Assembly: GCA_032717465.1 (NCBI GenBank) | Contig: CM064683.1 | Coordinates: forward strand, 38,925,042-38,989,041 | Reading direction: 5' to 3' | Length of the DNA: 64,000 bases | From: Coenobita brevimanus | Lineage: Eukaryota; Arthropoda; Malacostraca; Decapoda; Coenobitidae | Part shown: one piece after another, positions 24,291 through 35,852 of the stretch | How the letters are laid out: each line of letters opens with the position of its first letter | Numbering within the stretch: the first letter of the stretch is position 1 | Program-made: the position numbers and the translations under genes | Notes under the pieces: model-generated | Seen by the model: only the letters and a program-made list of their open reading frames with translations | The model's database searches: none | Told to the model about the DNA's origin: nothing

Positions 24291-25530
24291 AGTTTAACTT
24301 TTTTTTCCTACACAAGTGACATTACGCCATCTCGCGCTGCAATGCGGAAGGAGGTGGTGGAACACAGCTGCTCCTAGTGGTGACAGATTACATTATGAAA
24401 CAGCACCAGTTTTGAGAACGCCTACCTCCGCCAAGACGGCACCATTGATCTTTGGTCTTTTTCGACCAATCACGTCTTCCTCTGACGATCCTCAGTCATT
24501 ATTCTAAATTTGGTGCCATTCCATTTTTTCTTACCGTAGCTGACAGACAGACAGACAGACAGGCAGACAGACAGGCAGGCAGGCAGACAAACAAAACCAA
24601 AAACACAACTCCTTTGCGGACGTAGGCTAATTTCTGCAACCTCATGGCTCCACTGATGCGGTGTGCGATGATCTAATACATGACATTTTGGTGGAATTTT
24701 CCCGGCCTTATATTCGAGAAAGTTTATAAGTCGCTCATGATTAGCAAAAAAAACGTGAAAAAACTGAGGGCGAACGAGTGGGCTAACAACGGGCCACTGC
24801 GTCTGGGTCTCTTGGCAACCTTCTGGAACACTCTGGAAGCTTTTTACAGGTCCACACTTGGCCACTCTGGGTAGAATTTTGATAGACTGTTACATAGTGC
24901 TCAGTAATGTAATAATTAGCTTCACAGACTATTAGTAAAAAGTAAATATCAACGTCATACGGCTCTTCACTCAACCATTTCAGACGATGCTAAGCTTTTT
25001 GGTGTAAAGTTCGAACTCTCTTCGTATTTTTATTATTACAGTATTATTATTATTATCACTAATTATTATTATTATTATTATTATTGTTGTTGTTGTTGTT
25101 GTTGCTGTCGTATTAATGTTTTTTTTTTCCCTGTATGGTTATACATTGAACTGTTTCAGAGGACGTTGATATATACATTATAATTCTACTTAATCTTTAG
25201 AAATGTTAATATTTCGGCAATGAGTTTAATTTTCTTTTTTTCTTTCATCTCGGACTCAATGACTCACTCAGAATATAATCGCGTGGCATCAAAGGGCTAA
25301 TAGTATCGGTATTGCCACTCTCATGTTCGTATAACTATGCTCGGCTGGATATGAAACGAATTAAGTCGTCTGGCGTTATCTGGAATTTAATACTTGAACC
25401 GACCACGAGAGAATGAAAACCCGAGGTAAATAATATAACCATCAGCATTTTACCCACACCCATCCATTCAAGAGCACACTGATAGCTTCGTGGTGGAAAT
25501 TTGTTCCATATATATTCGTCAGTAATAGTG
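24290..25530. other. No gene seen
   Basis: Contains (CAGA)n at 24541-24590 and (ATT)n near 25035-25085; otherwise unremarkable. Confidence 0.55.
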
Positions 25531-25795
25531 CTGGCAGGGGGTGCCTTCGTGTGGTGGCACTGACATACCTGGGCTGCTCCGCTTCCTGGTTATGCAAGCG
25601 CTTCTCCCTCCCAGTCACCTAAGCAGGGGGTGGACTCCGGGAGAGGGGTAACTTCAGCTAGTAGGCAATTGAGTTCATATTATACAGATGAACGTGGGGT
25701 TACTACTAATACTACGACCACTACCACTACTACTGCTACTACTACTACGACTACTACTACTACTACGACTACTACTACTACTACTACTATTTCAC
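25530..25795 (+). repeat. Dispersed repeat T with (ACT)n tail
   Basis: GCCTTCGTGTGGTGGCACTG through AGATGAACGTGGGGTTACTA into a 100-bp ACT/ACG tract, suggesting the tail belongs to the element. Confidence 0.65.
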
Positions 25796-26249
25796 CAATG
25801 ATATTTTGACTAGCACTCGTAGCCGGGACAACTCTAGTATTGTGTTTTAGCTGACGTCAGGTCATTTCATTCAGCTAGGGGTGAATCATAAGAGCCTGAA
25901 AATGATAACACGTCACAAGGAACCTTCAGCTTTTTAAGGTTCCCCGTGCCTAGTTCAGGATTCAGAGAACACAAAGCCTCTTGGTGGAGACTTGATCTGA
26001 CACATCTGAGGTTAATTAATTTTTTATGTTATAACTTTCCAAGAATTTTTAAGAACGTGATATGGAACAGATCCTTTTACTTTTTGTGGTTCCGCACTCA
26101 ACTGTCAGCGAACACGAAGCCTCTCACCAGAAAATTCAGTTTTCCGTAATTTTTCTCCAGTATAATTTTTCATAACATTTTGGTAGGGAAAAGCATTTGG
26201 AACGCAACATTCGGCTAATTCACATGATCTGCTGTGGAGTGGTATTAAA

Positions 26250-26375
26250 GAGGATCGCCTTCACGTGGTGGCACACCCATAACTAGGCGATAGTGCTCCC
26301 TGGTTATACAAACGTTCCACAGCTCCCTTGCTATACCCAAAAGGAGGATAGTGGTCTGCAGAAAAGGGGTAATGA
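26250..26375 (+). repeat. Dispersed repeat T
   Basis: CGCCTTCACGTGGTGGCACA, GGAGGATAGTGGTCTGCAG. Confidence 0.6.
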
Positions 26376-26940
26376 ACATTTTTTTTTTTTTTTTTTTTCA
26401 TAGAGAGTATTTGAGCTTCGGTAACTTTATGCAAGTCAGTGGGGGTAGCGGTGAAACCACCAAATACTTGGAGCGCGAATTCGCCTGTACACCAGATGTC
26501 CTTCTTTCAGAATACTTAGCAGTTATGTATATTTGATCATTACTAACAACAGCATTAATGTTACATGAATATCTGTCAGCAAAATATAATTGTAAATGCA
26601 TATTGCCGAAATACTTTGGAAATATTTAAGCCGTAATGAAGAACCATGACAAATCCTGCCTTCGCCACAGCTGCTTCCTCTTGTAATTTTCTCCGATTTT
26701 GAAGACGAAATGAACAGTGCAAGACTACAGTGGAACAAGATGACTTTGGAAGATATGATCATTGTGCAGAGGTGAGGAGGTACTTCATGGAAGTATAATA
26801 TTTGCGGGAATGAATGAAAACTAACCCTCAGTCCGTACTCTTTAGATCCGCATAGCCTTTACTTTCATTAAGCCGAAAATCAATACTTAATTGAAATGAA
26901 GAGGATATTGTAACAAATCTTTTCATTTATGACCTGCTAG

Positions 26941-27042
26941 TAAATGTCAGGACCAACTTAAATGTCAGGACCAACTTGCCTAGCCCCGGGCTCCTATGTT
27001 CCTCATGGGGCAACGTAGGATTGGATGATGGATGGATGGATG
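26941..27042 (+). mobile_element. SINE S1 3' fragment
   Basis: Only the 3' third and (GGAT)n. The 18-bp AAATGTCAGGACCAACTT is tandemly duplicated at its start. Confidence 0.75.
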
Positions 27043-27059
27043 GACAAATGTAAAGTACA

Positions 27060-27240
27060 CCCATTTTACACTAGCTTGGGTCCATAATTTTGCCATTTGG
27101 AGCTTATTTCATATCCTTGTCATGGCACTTTTTCATGACTAGTACAGTACTGTATTACGATAGTCCGTTATTACAACTTAGCAGTCACAATGGGGAGGGT
27201 AATTTCAGGCTAAGTTGGGGTAAAAAGGGTAGGAAACACA
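27060..27240 (+). repeat. Dispersed repeat W
   Basis: Plus copy: TGGCACTTTTTCATGACTAG, GGGTAATTTCAGGCTAAGTT. Confidence 0.6.
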
Positions 27241-28529
27241 TGTATTGTGACCCACTATACCCCGTTTAACCCGTTAACTGCTCATGGCGGTTTTTTGGAT
27301 GTGTCCGTGGTGCGCAGAGATAGGGGTAAAAATGAAATTTCCCATAGGGTAAATTTTGTCTTAGGAATTGAGAGAACACATGCCAAAGTATATATTAATG
27401 AAATATTAGCTCAATATTTACCTTGGTAAAGCCATGGATGAACATCGAAGTGTCTGATCCCCTATTGGAATGTATGGTTTTCGTTTTCCTTTTCGTTTCG
27501 GTTTTGGTTTTGAAGGCTCAAACATGCTTGCATGGGTCGGCCTTGGTCACCATGGCACTATATTCGAAATTCACCTGCGCAGCCAGGGCTGTATTGAGCA
27601 GTCGCACTCATAACAACCCAGGCTGTATACAGCAGCAGTTAACGGAACAAGAGATTCTTTATAGCCAACAAAAGTTTGGTGGGCTTTGTGGCGTCTCAAC
27701 TAAATCTGATATCTGCTAAAGCAGGGTCTGGTATAGCGACGGCCAATTGTAATGCAAAAATCTTTGTTTCATATACTTATCACCAAGTTCCTGCCTGACT
27801 GATGATTGTGTAACTAGTTGCCAAATCACAGATACGGCAGTACCTCCCAGAATCACTGGAAATCAACCACCTTTGGCATAAATATTTAGGGCATAGTTCC
27901 TCTGAAAGTACAATGTTGTGTTCTCTTTCAGCTTTAATATTAACTCATCCATCCATTATCCAGTTCTCCATTGCCCCATCAACAGCATACTGTAGAAGCT
28001 GGGTTAACTTTCTTGGTTTGAAAGTTAAGACATATGACCAGCCACTCATTTCTGGCAGGAATGACTTAATTCACTAAATGACCAGGCATCCATTTGTAAG
28101 TTGTATGATGCTATCCAGCACTGTAAATGATCTGTTGAGTTGCAAGATACCTGTCTTACCATTTTGTGTTGAGTAGCCAGAAGGTAGCAGTACAGTACAT
28201 CAAATGAGTGGATAATGCATCCCTACCTACCACCATCAACCTAAACCTAATCAGATAATACACAAAGGAAATTAAACCACACAATAACATCCAAATGAAC
28301 GTTAGCTGCTTTATTACTATTAAATATTATCATATATATGTACATGAGCATTGCTTAAGTGAGGAATGGAAGCAAAAATACAAAAATAGAAAATTTTCAC
28401 AATTATGCTTTGAGTGAGGAACAACACTCCCACCTCTCCACCTGGTCAAGTTGGCAGCCCCACCCCCACACCCTCATTCACATCACTCACCGTAGCTATA
28501 CACCGGGTTTGATAGGCCTTATTCTACCT

Positions 28530-28625
28530 GGCATGGGAGGCCTCATAACACCTCTTCCAGAGCAATTTATTTTGTGCAATTCTCCTTACATTCTCTTGTA
28601 TGCCATTTATATCATTTAAATACAA
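28530..28625 (+). repeat. Dispersed repeat V
   Basis: CATAACACCTCTTCCAGAGC to CATTCTCTTGTATGCCATTT; related copies at 9730-9790, 30090-30150 and 30880-30990. Confidence 0.55.
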
Positions 28626-28730
28626 ACACAGTTTGTATTAACAACAAGATAAGCGAAGTGTAATGTACAGTATGCAATTTATTACACCTTAGCATTCTCT
28701 TATATGCTGTTTACCATATAATCAAATTTT

Positions 28731-28953
28731 GGCGCCAGGTGGTTCAGTGGGTAATTATTGCGCTCCAATCGGATTGAGCTGGTGAAGGTTTATATCCAAG
28801 GGATGGGTGGGGTTGATTGCTCATGTAATGCCACTCAGGGATGAGTGAGGCTGGTCACTCTCATCTTAAATGTCAGGACCAACTGCCTAGCCCCAGGCTC
28901 CTACGCTCCTCATGGGGCAATGTAGGATTGGATGATGGATGGATGGATGGATA
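28731..28953 (+). mobile_element. tRNA-derived SINE S1 with (GGAT)n tail
   Basis: GGCGCCAGGTGGTTCAGTGG carries an A-box-like TGGTTCAGTGG; GAAGGTTTATATCC is a degenerate B box. The body ends in TCCTCATGGGGCAATGTAGG and (GGAT)n. Four copies in the window. Confidence 0.8.
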
Positions 28954-29794
28954 TATCATTTGAATACATAGTTTGCAACCATAACATATAAGGGGATACT
29001 GAAGTGTAATGTGCAAATTAAACTGCTCAGGGAGAGGTCTTATGAATTATCTAAAGCCACTTAGAATGCAACCCTATGTTTTGTGTTTCTGCCTGAACTG
29101 TAACATAAGATGACCTAATGCATGTTCATATAAAACATTACAGTAACTCATGAGTGTACATTAACATGGTCAGGAGTTTTCTCCTTCATGAAAAAAAAAA
29201 AAAAAAAAAAAAAGAAAAATGGCTTTCATGCTCTGCAGAAATGTAAAAATCCAAAATGAGCACAGAACATACAATAAGGCCTATACCCAGGCTGTGTTAG
29301 TTAATTTCAGTGAAGTAAAAGTAGTCACTCCTTCAACCCCTACAAGTCATATTTATATCCTTTCATCACAGCACTTAATTCAACTTAGGAAGGACTTCAG
29401 AAAAATCTCTCCTAAACTGAATAAAATTATCTGGAAAGAGCATAAATAACAAGAATATAAACATTATTGCAGTAAAGAATTTAATGGTTAAATCTGAGTT
29501 AAAGGTAATGGCAACTTCTTTATTACCCCATTTGGTCAGTCTGCATATAAAAATTCAAAGTTTTGTGACACAGTACAGGTTTATGCCTGACCAGGTCATA
29601 ATATAATTCATAAATGCTGAGATTTTGCAACATTTCTTAACTTCTCTGTCCTAAGACCATAATATCATTATTCTTGCTACCAACAGACTTTATTCCAATT
29701 AGGAGAGAGATTTCACACTGGAGAGGGTTACATACAGCCTTCACTATCCTCTTCAGTGCTAGGGTTTTCTCCTAAGCTTTCAATTTAGTCTTCA

Positions 29795-29948
29795 TTAACC
29801 CTTTCATTGCTAGAGTATTCTCTTCAGTTTAATGTTGTTCATATGTATTCACACGACAGGTCCTTGTAGTCAGCACTCTATTCAATAAAATCTTCTGGTG
29901 GCAGTAAGAACAAAATATAAACACCATACTTTGACTAAAAGGGGTTAA
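29795..29948. mobile_element. TTAA-flanked MITE
   Basis: Starts TTAACCCTTTCATTGC and ends ACTAAAAGGGGTTAA (154 bp); the internal TCTTCTGGTGGCAGTAAGAA is shared with the other copies. Confidence 0.6.
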
Positions 29949-30475
29949 GTGTGTATAATTATCCCACATGGTGTATAAATAAAGTGTTTTAAAAGTGTAA
30001 CCATGTGTGGACGCTGCCTCCCAACCCTGGCCTGGCCTGGGCTTGTGGTGCAGCTCCCTGAAACAGTGAGCACAAGAGGCCATACTCTCATCAGCTTGGG
30101 TGGCTTTATGGCACCTCTTCCTTAGCGATTTATTTGAATGCTACACCTTAACCCACTGAGCCAAGGGGTGTCTTTTATTCTTGCCATCTCTGGAATATTT
30201 TAATCAGCTTAGGAAAGACACTTTGCACTGGAGGAGCGAATATGTAGTATTAATAAACCGCTTCAATACATGAGGCCTTTCTTAAGTGGAACAAAATCAA
30301 CTGGTAGCTATAAATATTGATTTTAAAAGATGTCACCCGGATTCAGGGGGTTAACACTCTCTTGTATGGAATCTAAACCTTGGTATTACTGACACTGACT
30401 GTATAAATACCACAAAAGATAATGTTAATGTACCATATACAGATATAAACTGTTAAGTGGCACTAGGGAGCCTCC

Positions 30476-30683
30476 TTAACCCCTTCAATCCAACGAAGTA
30501 CTTTTTTATTGTGGTCCTGCTGTCTTCAGATAGTTTTATTCACCTAGGGAAAGACATTTTGAACTGAAGGGTCATATACAGCTTTCATCAACTTCTTCAC
30601 TGCAAGACATCTGCCCTAGGTGAACAATATCATCTAGTGGTAGCAAGAATACAAGAAAAACATGCTCAGAGTGAAAGGGTTAA
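30476..30683. mobile_element. TTAA-flanked MITE, longest copy
   Basis: Starts TTAACCCCTTCAATCC and ends AGAGTGAAAGGGTTAA (208 bp). Internally each half repeats TTTTATTCACCTAGGGAAAG in inverted form. Diverged copies or halves lie at ~17960-18190, ~18880-19020, ~22790-22910, ~30150-30355 and ~31695-31950. Confidence 0.65.
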
Positions 30684-31039
30684 ATGATGAGAATACAGGC
30701 CTAGGTAATGGGTTCCTGAGTACCTCCACTACTAAGCAACAGACATATATAACAAACAATGGGCAGTGATCAACTTGAGGAATTCAGCAGCAAATTACAG
30801 TTCTCTGTCCGATGCAACAAACTAAAAACATTCATAAGAAAGACTCGGCGTGGCAGACTGTTGAACTTAGGGCCATATTCTAATCAGCACATGGAGCTTC
30901 ATAACACCTCTTCTTTCATGATTTATTTGGAGCATTACATTCTCTTGTACGATATTTATATCACTTTAATACTGACACAGCTTCCAGCAATATCATCATC
31001 CCACCTCTCTTTCCCACCTGCAAGTGGGGTAGAGTAGGG

Positions 31040-32601
31040 TCTAGAAATCAAGGAAAGGGAAACAATATGACAGTAGGAGAACTAATCAACAGCATACCCA
31101 ATGAAATGGGCTACACATTCATCCAGCCAAAATATACAAGAGAATATCAAAGTGAAACATGGGCAATAAAACACTGCTGAAGAGGTGTTATGCAGTCTCC
31201 AGTCACTTAGAATGCAACCCTTACGCTTGTGCTGAACACCTAATCATTTGTACAAAATCATGCCTGTGAACAACTGTTCAACAGCAACATGCTAGTCTAA
31301 CACCTCCAGACTTATACTTTTAAGACAAACTACAAAAAAGATCTAGCATATCACCTATAAATATCTCTACACTGAGAATTAACCATTATCTACCTTCTCT
31401 GAATCTCCCTGCCAAAAACTGTAATCATTACAGAACCTTACACTAGTGAGAGATCATAATTATTGTTTCTATATATATTTCTAAACTTTACAAAATTTGG
31501 GAAACAATCCACCAACACCTAATATGGTATTTTCTCAAAGACAGAATGAATTGTAGAGGTCCATTATACATAATAGTAGTCACATTTCATTAAGCAGATT
31601 GCTGGTAATGAGGCCAAGGGCTCTGCTAAAAAACGATCAGTCCTTTATTACTCGGCTGCACATGCCTGTATCGCGTTGCTCTAATCTCCAGACACTTTTA
31701 CCCCTTTGAGGATGTAATTTTTACCTTATTCTTGCAATCTCCTGAAGATTTTATTCAGCTTAGGTTAGTCTTTTTTATCTGAAGAGGTTCGTTACCAATA
31801 TCATCATCGTTATCCTCGCCATTATCATCATCATCATCATCATCATCCTGATCTCTCTTCACAACCAATGAGGTCTCCTAGGCTGACTAAAACTGTCTGG
31901 TGATAACAAAAACAAAATGAAAAATACATCTACTTGTTGATGGGGTTAATAATTCACAGCTGGAGTGAATATATAAATTAATAATACTTTCTCCAATGGC
32001 TGTCTTCAGCAGTACAAAAACTAATTACAGCAGTATAAAACAAAACTACAGTATTTACAAATTCATTTAGGAAGCCTCAACTTGGCTACAAAATATACTG
32101 TATTGACCAATAAATACCTCAACCATTACAAACAGCTAGCCTCCACAACAGAAAACAAAAAGTGTTTCAAAATATGAAAGTACAATATTGTTTGAATATT
32201 CCTTCCAAAAATATGACAACTCATTACATGAAGTCTTGTTCCCAGTTACTTAATAATGTTTCAGGTACAAAATAATGACTTTATCATACAAAAGGAAAGT
32301 ACCATACCAGTACTGTAACATCAGTTTTACTTCTATACAATTACAGTGTCATATAAAGTTTTAAAATATATTCAGTTCTGTATTCAAACATATAATGTAC
32401 ATTTACAATGCAAAATGCAAACATTACCATAAGTGAAAGGACATACTGAGGTTGAAGTCATTTTTATCATAAATTACCGTAATTCTTAATTTCAGTTCAG
32501 TTAATCTGAGATGTACCTAATTCACCAACCATGGCTTTATGAGAAACCAATTCAATACTGCATACTCAGTAATCTATTGGTGACTGCTGGTCTTACCTTA
32601 T
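31040..32601. other. Downstream flank and probable 3' UTR of SIRT7
   Basis: No coding exon seen. The sirtuin 3' UTR should start below 32602. A minus-strand AATAAA lies at about 31641-31646 but nothing nearer is convincing. MITE-like sequence at 31695-31950. Confidence 0.4.
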
Positions 32602-35600
32602 TCAAGCTTTGATTTTCTTCTTCATGCCCTTTCTCAATCCTTTCCCATACCAAGCAGGGGTCAAAATTTTCTCCCCCTTTTCATCTCGGTCCCTCAAATC
32701 CTCGCCATCACTAGTTTTATCCTCCTCTTTGGCTTCACTGTTCTCCTGTTCATGTTGCTCCTCCTCTTCTTCATCCTGGTCATTATTGTTCCCAGATTCA
32801 AATTTGGACTTCCTCTTTGCTCTGCTTCTCTCGTATGTTAGACTCTGCAACTGTTTTTCAAAGACTGGCTCATATTTTCTGTAGTTATAAGTGCGCCGGC
32901 GACTTATGATATCTCGTGCCTTCTGTACGTCATCATCACACTTTGCACGTGGTGGCTTCAAACTGGCCAGCCGGCAGAGCTCTGGGTTCCTTCCACTGCA
33001 ATGACATGTGAACGCTTCAGGCTCTGGTGCTGATGGAGCAGCTTGCTGAGAGTCAATGGATGCTCGCGTGCAGCTACGAGTCACCCTCCTCGTAGGAAGA
33101 TCATCTTCTTCTTCAGCCTCTATTTTCTCCTCCTCCTTTTCCTTTTGTTCCATATTGCTATCAAAGCCCCAGAACCATATGTACTTTACATCTTCATTAT
33201 CACAGGTTTTGAGTTTCTTTTTGGATGAACCTTTCTGCTTGGCTACACTGTCATTCAATGCTTCAGCACAAATGTTTTTCAAAATCCCAGCACTTGAATT
33301 TTCTGACACAGAAAATGTATTATTTCCATGAGGTCGAATATAGTCCACATTCCTAACAAGACCTTTACTTAAATCACTCTCTTTCACTCCCATCATGACA
33401 GCCAGTGCTCCTAAACTACTCTCATTATTAGAACCACAAAAGCTTTGATACCATATAGACTTCAACTCTTCACGTTCTGAAGCATTTAACTGGGAAGAAA
33501 ATTTGGATTCAGCATTTTCATTTTGAATACTTGGAGCAACTGTTTTAAGTTCAGGTTCTAACACTGAGGTTTCAGTGTGTGCATTGTTTGCAGATGGAAC
33601 AAGAGCTCTCTGAAGTCTCAAACATGGAACTGATATTCTGGCTAACCCACCAAGAGAAGAAGGAACACTACAGACTATATTATCTGAATCCACAGACACC
33701 TTCCCCTCCACACCCTTGTTCTTGGCCACAGCATCTACACAAGCTGTTGTGATAACCCCATCCACTACATGTGTTCTCAGCAGAAAGCTACTGTCTCCTG
33801 AGCTGCTCTGGCCCAAGTCTTGGTTTAGATGCTGAACTATGTAATCCACTCTAGCTGCATCACTTGTCTCATCTCCTCTCCCTATACAAACAATATTGCT
33901 CACATTTCCAAGTGGCAGAGATGGATTTACTCTTGTTGCTGTTGCTGAAGAGTCTTGGACCTTGAACAATTCCAGGTTTTCCGTTTCTCTTGCACTGTCA
34001 CTACATTCAGTCACTGTCCTGGACACTGTATTATCATTGTGGCTTACTATGATTTCACTAGGACTAGAACACCTTACACAGTTTGTGTCTTTATCACTTA
34101 ACTGCACTTCCATATTAAGTTCACTCTCACTCTCACACTGAAAAACCTCACTGTCACTCCTATTACTGGAACTTAATATTACAGAAGACTGAATGTGGCT
34201 AGGAAGACTAGAACCATCACCCTCACGATCTGGAGACAAGTCTGGGGCAGAGCTAATTTCTACATCTGGGTTATTTTCCACTTCTTGCAACTCACCAATA
34301 ACTGAGTCCCCATCTTGGCTCTGCTTAGGACAATTTACAAAAGACCTGATGCAAAGGCCAGTGCCATAGAAGTCATTTTGCTTGAGCAGAGCCTGACCAT
34401 GCCTGGCCATCCTAAAGTTAGTGGAGGAATATGCAAGCTTCAGGTAATCTACTGGACCTGAGGACTCTTGTTCAGACTGCAGAGGGAAATCTGCTTCACG
34501 ATCATCCATGTCAAATTCTCCTACTTGGCCATCTTCTGTCTGACAATCCTCTGCATGGCTGTCCTCTGTCTGACAATCCTCCGCATGGCTGTCCTCTGTC
34601 TGCCAATCCTCTGCATGGCTGTCCTCTGTTTCACAGTCTTCTACTTGGCCATCTTCTGTCTGACAGTCAGCTTGGCTTTCTTCTGCCTGACAGTCTTCTA
34701 CCTGGTCATCCTCTGTCTGACAATCTTCTGCATGGTTATCCTCTGTCTGACAATCTTCTGCATGACTGACCTCTGTCTGACAGTCTTCTACTTGGCATTT
34801 CTCTGTTCGACAATCTTCCACATGATTGTCTTCTGTCTGACAACCCGTTTCTTGACTGTCTTCCATGTGGCTGTCCTCAACTTGCCTGTCTCCAAACTGG
34901 CAATTCTCTAACTGACTCTCTTCAGGCTGATACTCTTCCTCTTCAAGATATTCGGTTTGATCATCACCCTCCTTCTCGCTTTCAGAATTTGAACTGCAAC
35001 TTTCACTGCTTTTTATTGAGCAAGCATCTTTGTCTTCCACACTATCCTCAAGACTGTCATTCTGCCAGGCTTCTTCAAGTCTGTCACCTTCCCATGATCC
35101 CCCCTCAGCATCAGATGCCTCAAACTCCTCATCACTGTCTACAGGCTCACTCTTCGGCTCACTTTCATCAAGAAAACCCTCGTTCCTCTCCTCCTGATGT
35201 CTTGGTACTGGTTTAATACTCTCTGCAGTCAAAGCTCTGTATAGCTGACCAAACTCAGTTGGAATGTTCAGACCATTGCTCATTCTCATTACCTTACTGG
35301 CAATTTCTTCACCAACTGACTTGTCCTCTTTAATATCCTCTTGCTTAATCATATCAACCAAGCTTTCTTCTTTTTTCACCTCGTCACTGGACTTTAGACA
35401 GAGTTTACTACTGTCACTGGAACTTTCAGTTTTAACACCATGTATACTTTCCTCTGTTAGGAAGGGGTGCCAGCTTGTACTGTCACCATTTAGTAACTTA
35501 ATTCCATCCTTACATTCTTCTTTAATGTTACATTTTTCTTCTTTAATTTCCAATTCACTCACACACTCTAACTTTCTCTTTCTTCTCTCTTCTTCATCTT

Positions 35601-35852
35601 TTCTCTCCTGCTCTTGTTTGATGAACCTTTCTTCCTGCCATCTCACATCCACACCCTGTTGGCTCTCCTCTCTAGCCTTTGCCTCTTTCTCCTCCTCACT
35701 GGGTGGGACAAGGCTGGGACGAGAGGAGGTGTTGGCCTCAGCAGGATGGAGTAGGGTGGCTAAGGTGAAGATGGGGTCACTTGTCCGGGAGTAGTATGGA
35801 AGATCATACCCCAGTGCTTTCATCACTTCAGACATTACTTCATCACACTTGC
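32602..35852 (-). CDS. SIRT7: SIRT7 terminal coding exon: end of core plus ~1,060-residue tail
   Basis: The first ~35 residues ([33 protein letters not shown]) finish the sirtuin core. Then come, in full-length numbering: a charged helical stretch with I/V-K-x-E motifs (394-490); an acidic Ser-rich block (~546-630); thirteen ~10-residue Cys/Glu/Asp repeats (632-761); a Ser-rich spacer; two similar aromatic motifs (~1112-1126 and ~1204-1217); a C-x-C cluster (~1265-1287); basic [12 protein letters not shown] and RAKRKSKF (~1300-1333); an acidic stretch; and the tail [18 protein letters not shown] at the very end. The tail resembles the WFGRGCTKRTKRKK end of human SIRT7. The frame is open for 3.25 kb without interruption, which argues for real coding in repeat-rich DNA. 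The function of the insertion is unknown. Confidence 0.93.

Noticed and set aside
27247..27719. Two adjacent small open frames
   Set aside because: No family resemblance and no supporting exon signals.
34431..35794. Plus-strand open frames opposite the SIRT7 last exon
   Set aside because: Mirror images of the coding minisatellite and acidic codons; the minus strand is clearly the coding one.
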